NCBI RefSeq assembly: GCF_027922185.1
Contig: NZ_BSFE01000009.1
Span: forward strand, 78,869 to 142,868
Direction: 5' to 3'
DNA length: 64,000 nt
From: Maricaulis virginensis
Lineage (GTDB): Bacteria; Pseudomonadota; Alphaproteobacteria; Caulobacterales; Maricaulaceae
Shown: positions 62,916 through 64,000 of the stretch, piece by piece
Numbering within the stretch: the stretch's first letter is position 1
Layout of the letters: each line of letters begins with the position of its first letter
Notes under the pieces: generated by a model
Told to the model about the DNA's origin: nothing
Database searches by the model: none
Seen by the model: only the letters and a program-made list of their open reading frames with translations
Made by a program: the position numbers and the translations under genes

Positions 62916-63832
62916 CCCTGCCCCTGGGCGCCGCACTGGACGCCTTCTACGCCCATCTCGCCGGCGAGCGCCGTCTCGCCGCCCGCACGCTCGACGCCTA
63001 TCGCCGCGATCTGGACGGGTTCGCCGCATTTCTCGGCCTGCACCTGGGCTGCGAGCCCGCCCTCTGCGACCTTGCCACCCTGCGCGCGAGCGATTTCCGC
63101 GCCTGGATGGCCGATCGCCGCCGCGGCGGCCTGTCGGCCCGCTCGCTGGCCCGTGAACTGTCGGCCGTGCGCACCTTTTTCAGCTATGCCCGCCGCCGCT
63201 GGTCGCTGGAAAACGCCGCCCTTTCCCTGATCGAAGGACCGAAATTCGCCCACTCGAAGCCCAGACCGGTCAGCGAGGCTGCCGCCCGTGAGCTGATCGC
63301 CGAGACCGGCCATCGCGACGGGCGCGGCTGGGTGCAGGCCCGCGACAGCGCCGTCCTGCTCCTGCTCTATGGCTGCGGCCTGCGGATCTCCGAAGCCCTG
63401 GGCCTGACAGGACGCGATCATCCGCTCGGCGAGACGCTGCGCATCACCGGCAAGGGCGGCAAGATGCGTGTCGTACCGGTCCTGCCTGCCGTGCGCGAGG
63501 CCTGTGCCGAGTATGTGCGCCTGTGCCCATTCGATCTTGAACCCGCCGCCGCCCTGTTCCGCGGCACACGCGGCGGCGCGCTGGGTCCACGCAGCGTCCA
63601 GGCGCTGATGAGCGATCTGCGCGGCCGGCTCGGCCTGCCCGCCAGCGCCACCCCCCACGCCCTGCGCCACGCCTTTGCCACCCACCTCCTGGCCAATGGC
63701 GGCGATCTGCGCGCCATCCAGGAGCTTCTGGGCCATGCCAGCCTCTCGACCACCCAGGTCTATGCCGACGTCGAGACCCGCCGCCTGATGTCCGTCTACG
63801 ACCAGACCCACCCCCGCGCCCGGCGGGGATAG
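62894..63832 (+). CDS. xerC: Tyrosine recombinase XerC
   Basis: A 312-residue site-specific recombinase for chromosome-dimer resolution. The start at ATG 62894 lies inside the end of the DUF484 gene. The N-terminal SAM-like core-binding domain covers ~12-100. Catalytic residues are R in GCGLRISEALGL, K in ITGKGGKMRVVP, H-x-x-R in HALRHAFATH, H in LGHASLSTTQ and the nucleophile Tyr in VYADVETRRL. Its neighbourhood (priA, DUF484) supports the core XerC rather than an integrase. Confidence 0.95.
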   Translation: MAASHALTLPLGAALDAFYAHLAGERRLAARTLDAYRRDLDGFAAFLGLHLGCEPALCDLATLRASDFRAWMADRRRGGLSARSLARELSAVRTFFSYARRRWSLENAALSLIEGPKFAHSKPRPVSEAAARELIAETGHRDGRGWVQARDSAVLLLLYGCGLRISEALGLTGRDHPLGETLRITGKGGKMRVVPVLPAVREACAEYVRLCPFDLEPAAALFRGTRGGALGPRSVQALMSDLRGRLGLPASATPHALRHAFATHLLANGGDLRAIQELLGHASLSTTQVYADVETRRLMSVYDQTHPRARRG

Positions 63833-63839
63833 CATTGCG

Positions 63840-64000
63840 GTATTCCTTCCGCAGGGCGGATGAAGTGCGCTCCGCGCCCCGCTTCCGCGGGCCTTCGTCC
63901 GGAAAAAATTTGGAGGGTGGAAGACAGAGTGAGAGCGCCGCACCAAACACCGTCACCCTGACACCCGCTTTCGCGGGCGCAGGCTTCAGTCAGGGCCCAG
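63840..64000. repeat. Palindrome-rich intergenic end of the window
   Basis: The region after xerC holds an imperfect hairpin (GCGGATGAAG near 63856 with CTTCGTCCG near 63893) that could end xerC transcription, and CCCGCTTTCGCGGG near 63964. No gene is seen. Confidence 0.4.

Overview
The window is GC-rich, densely coded alphaproteobacterial DNA. The core genes on the right (atpHAGDC order, lepA, priA, a DUF484 gene next to xerC, serA/serB, tRNA-Ser) and the wealth of TonB receptors, MFS carriers and lipoprotein hydrolases on the left fit a marine oligotroph of the Caulobacterales/Maricaulales/Hyphomonadales type. The lineage is an inference; there is no rRNA here.

Region A (1-18.5 kb) is a catabolic cluster: two beta-lactamase-fold serine hydrolases (the first cut by the window edge), a TonB receptor, three closely similar TetR regulators, two MFS transporters, a Tat-exported M28-like protein, two type-B carboxylesterases, an acyl-CoA ligase and a short-chain dehydrogenase. 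Four intergenic regions carry the same spaced palindrome, about TATTCA-N12-TGAATA, so I read the cluster as one regulon controlled by one or more of the TetR trio.

An IS6-family element (about 18.70-19.51 kb) separates A from B.

Region B (19.6-47.2 kb) is a second, larger catabolic regulon: a single-chain biotin-dependent acyl-CoA carboxylase, SDR, GPH-type transporter, MaoC hydratase, CoA ligase, enoyl-CoA hydratase, CocE/S15-like lipoprotein hydrolase, two TonB receptors, a fourth unrelated TetR, M55 D-aminopeptidase, TRAP transporter, M81 (MlrC-type) peptidase, P1/DmpA-BapA-type aminopeptidase, S12 lipoprotein hydrolase, PhyH-type dioxygenase, ureohydrolase and the DgcN-DgcA pair for D-glutamate. 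A second related palindrome (core GTCAnTTTCAT facing ATGA) precedes every transcription unit I can define. Together these suggest uptake and stepwise breakdown of peptides containing D- or beta-residues, probably with an acyl chain and perhaps a guanidino group. The substrate is an inference.

Region C (47.2-48.1 kb) is a scar of decayed sequence (an Rhs fragment with a frameshift and an IS-end-like sequence) ending at tRNA-Ser(GGA), which looks like the boundary between accessory and core DNA.

Region D (48.1-64 kb) is housekeeping: msrA, serB, serA, a periplasmic peroxiredoxin, lepA, the F1-ATPase operon atpHAGDC, a TerC-family membrane protein, priA (with an unusual zinc-site sequence), a DUF484 gene and xerC, with palindromic intergenic repeats and a clear terminator after atpC.
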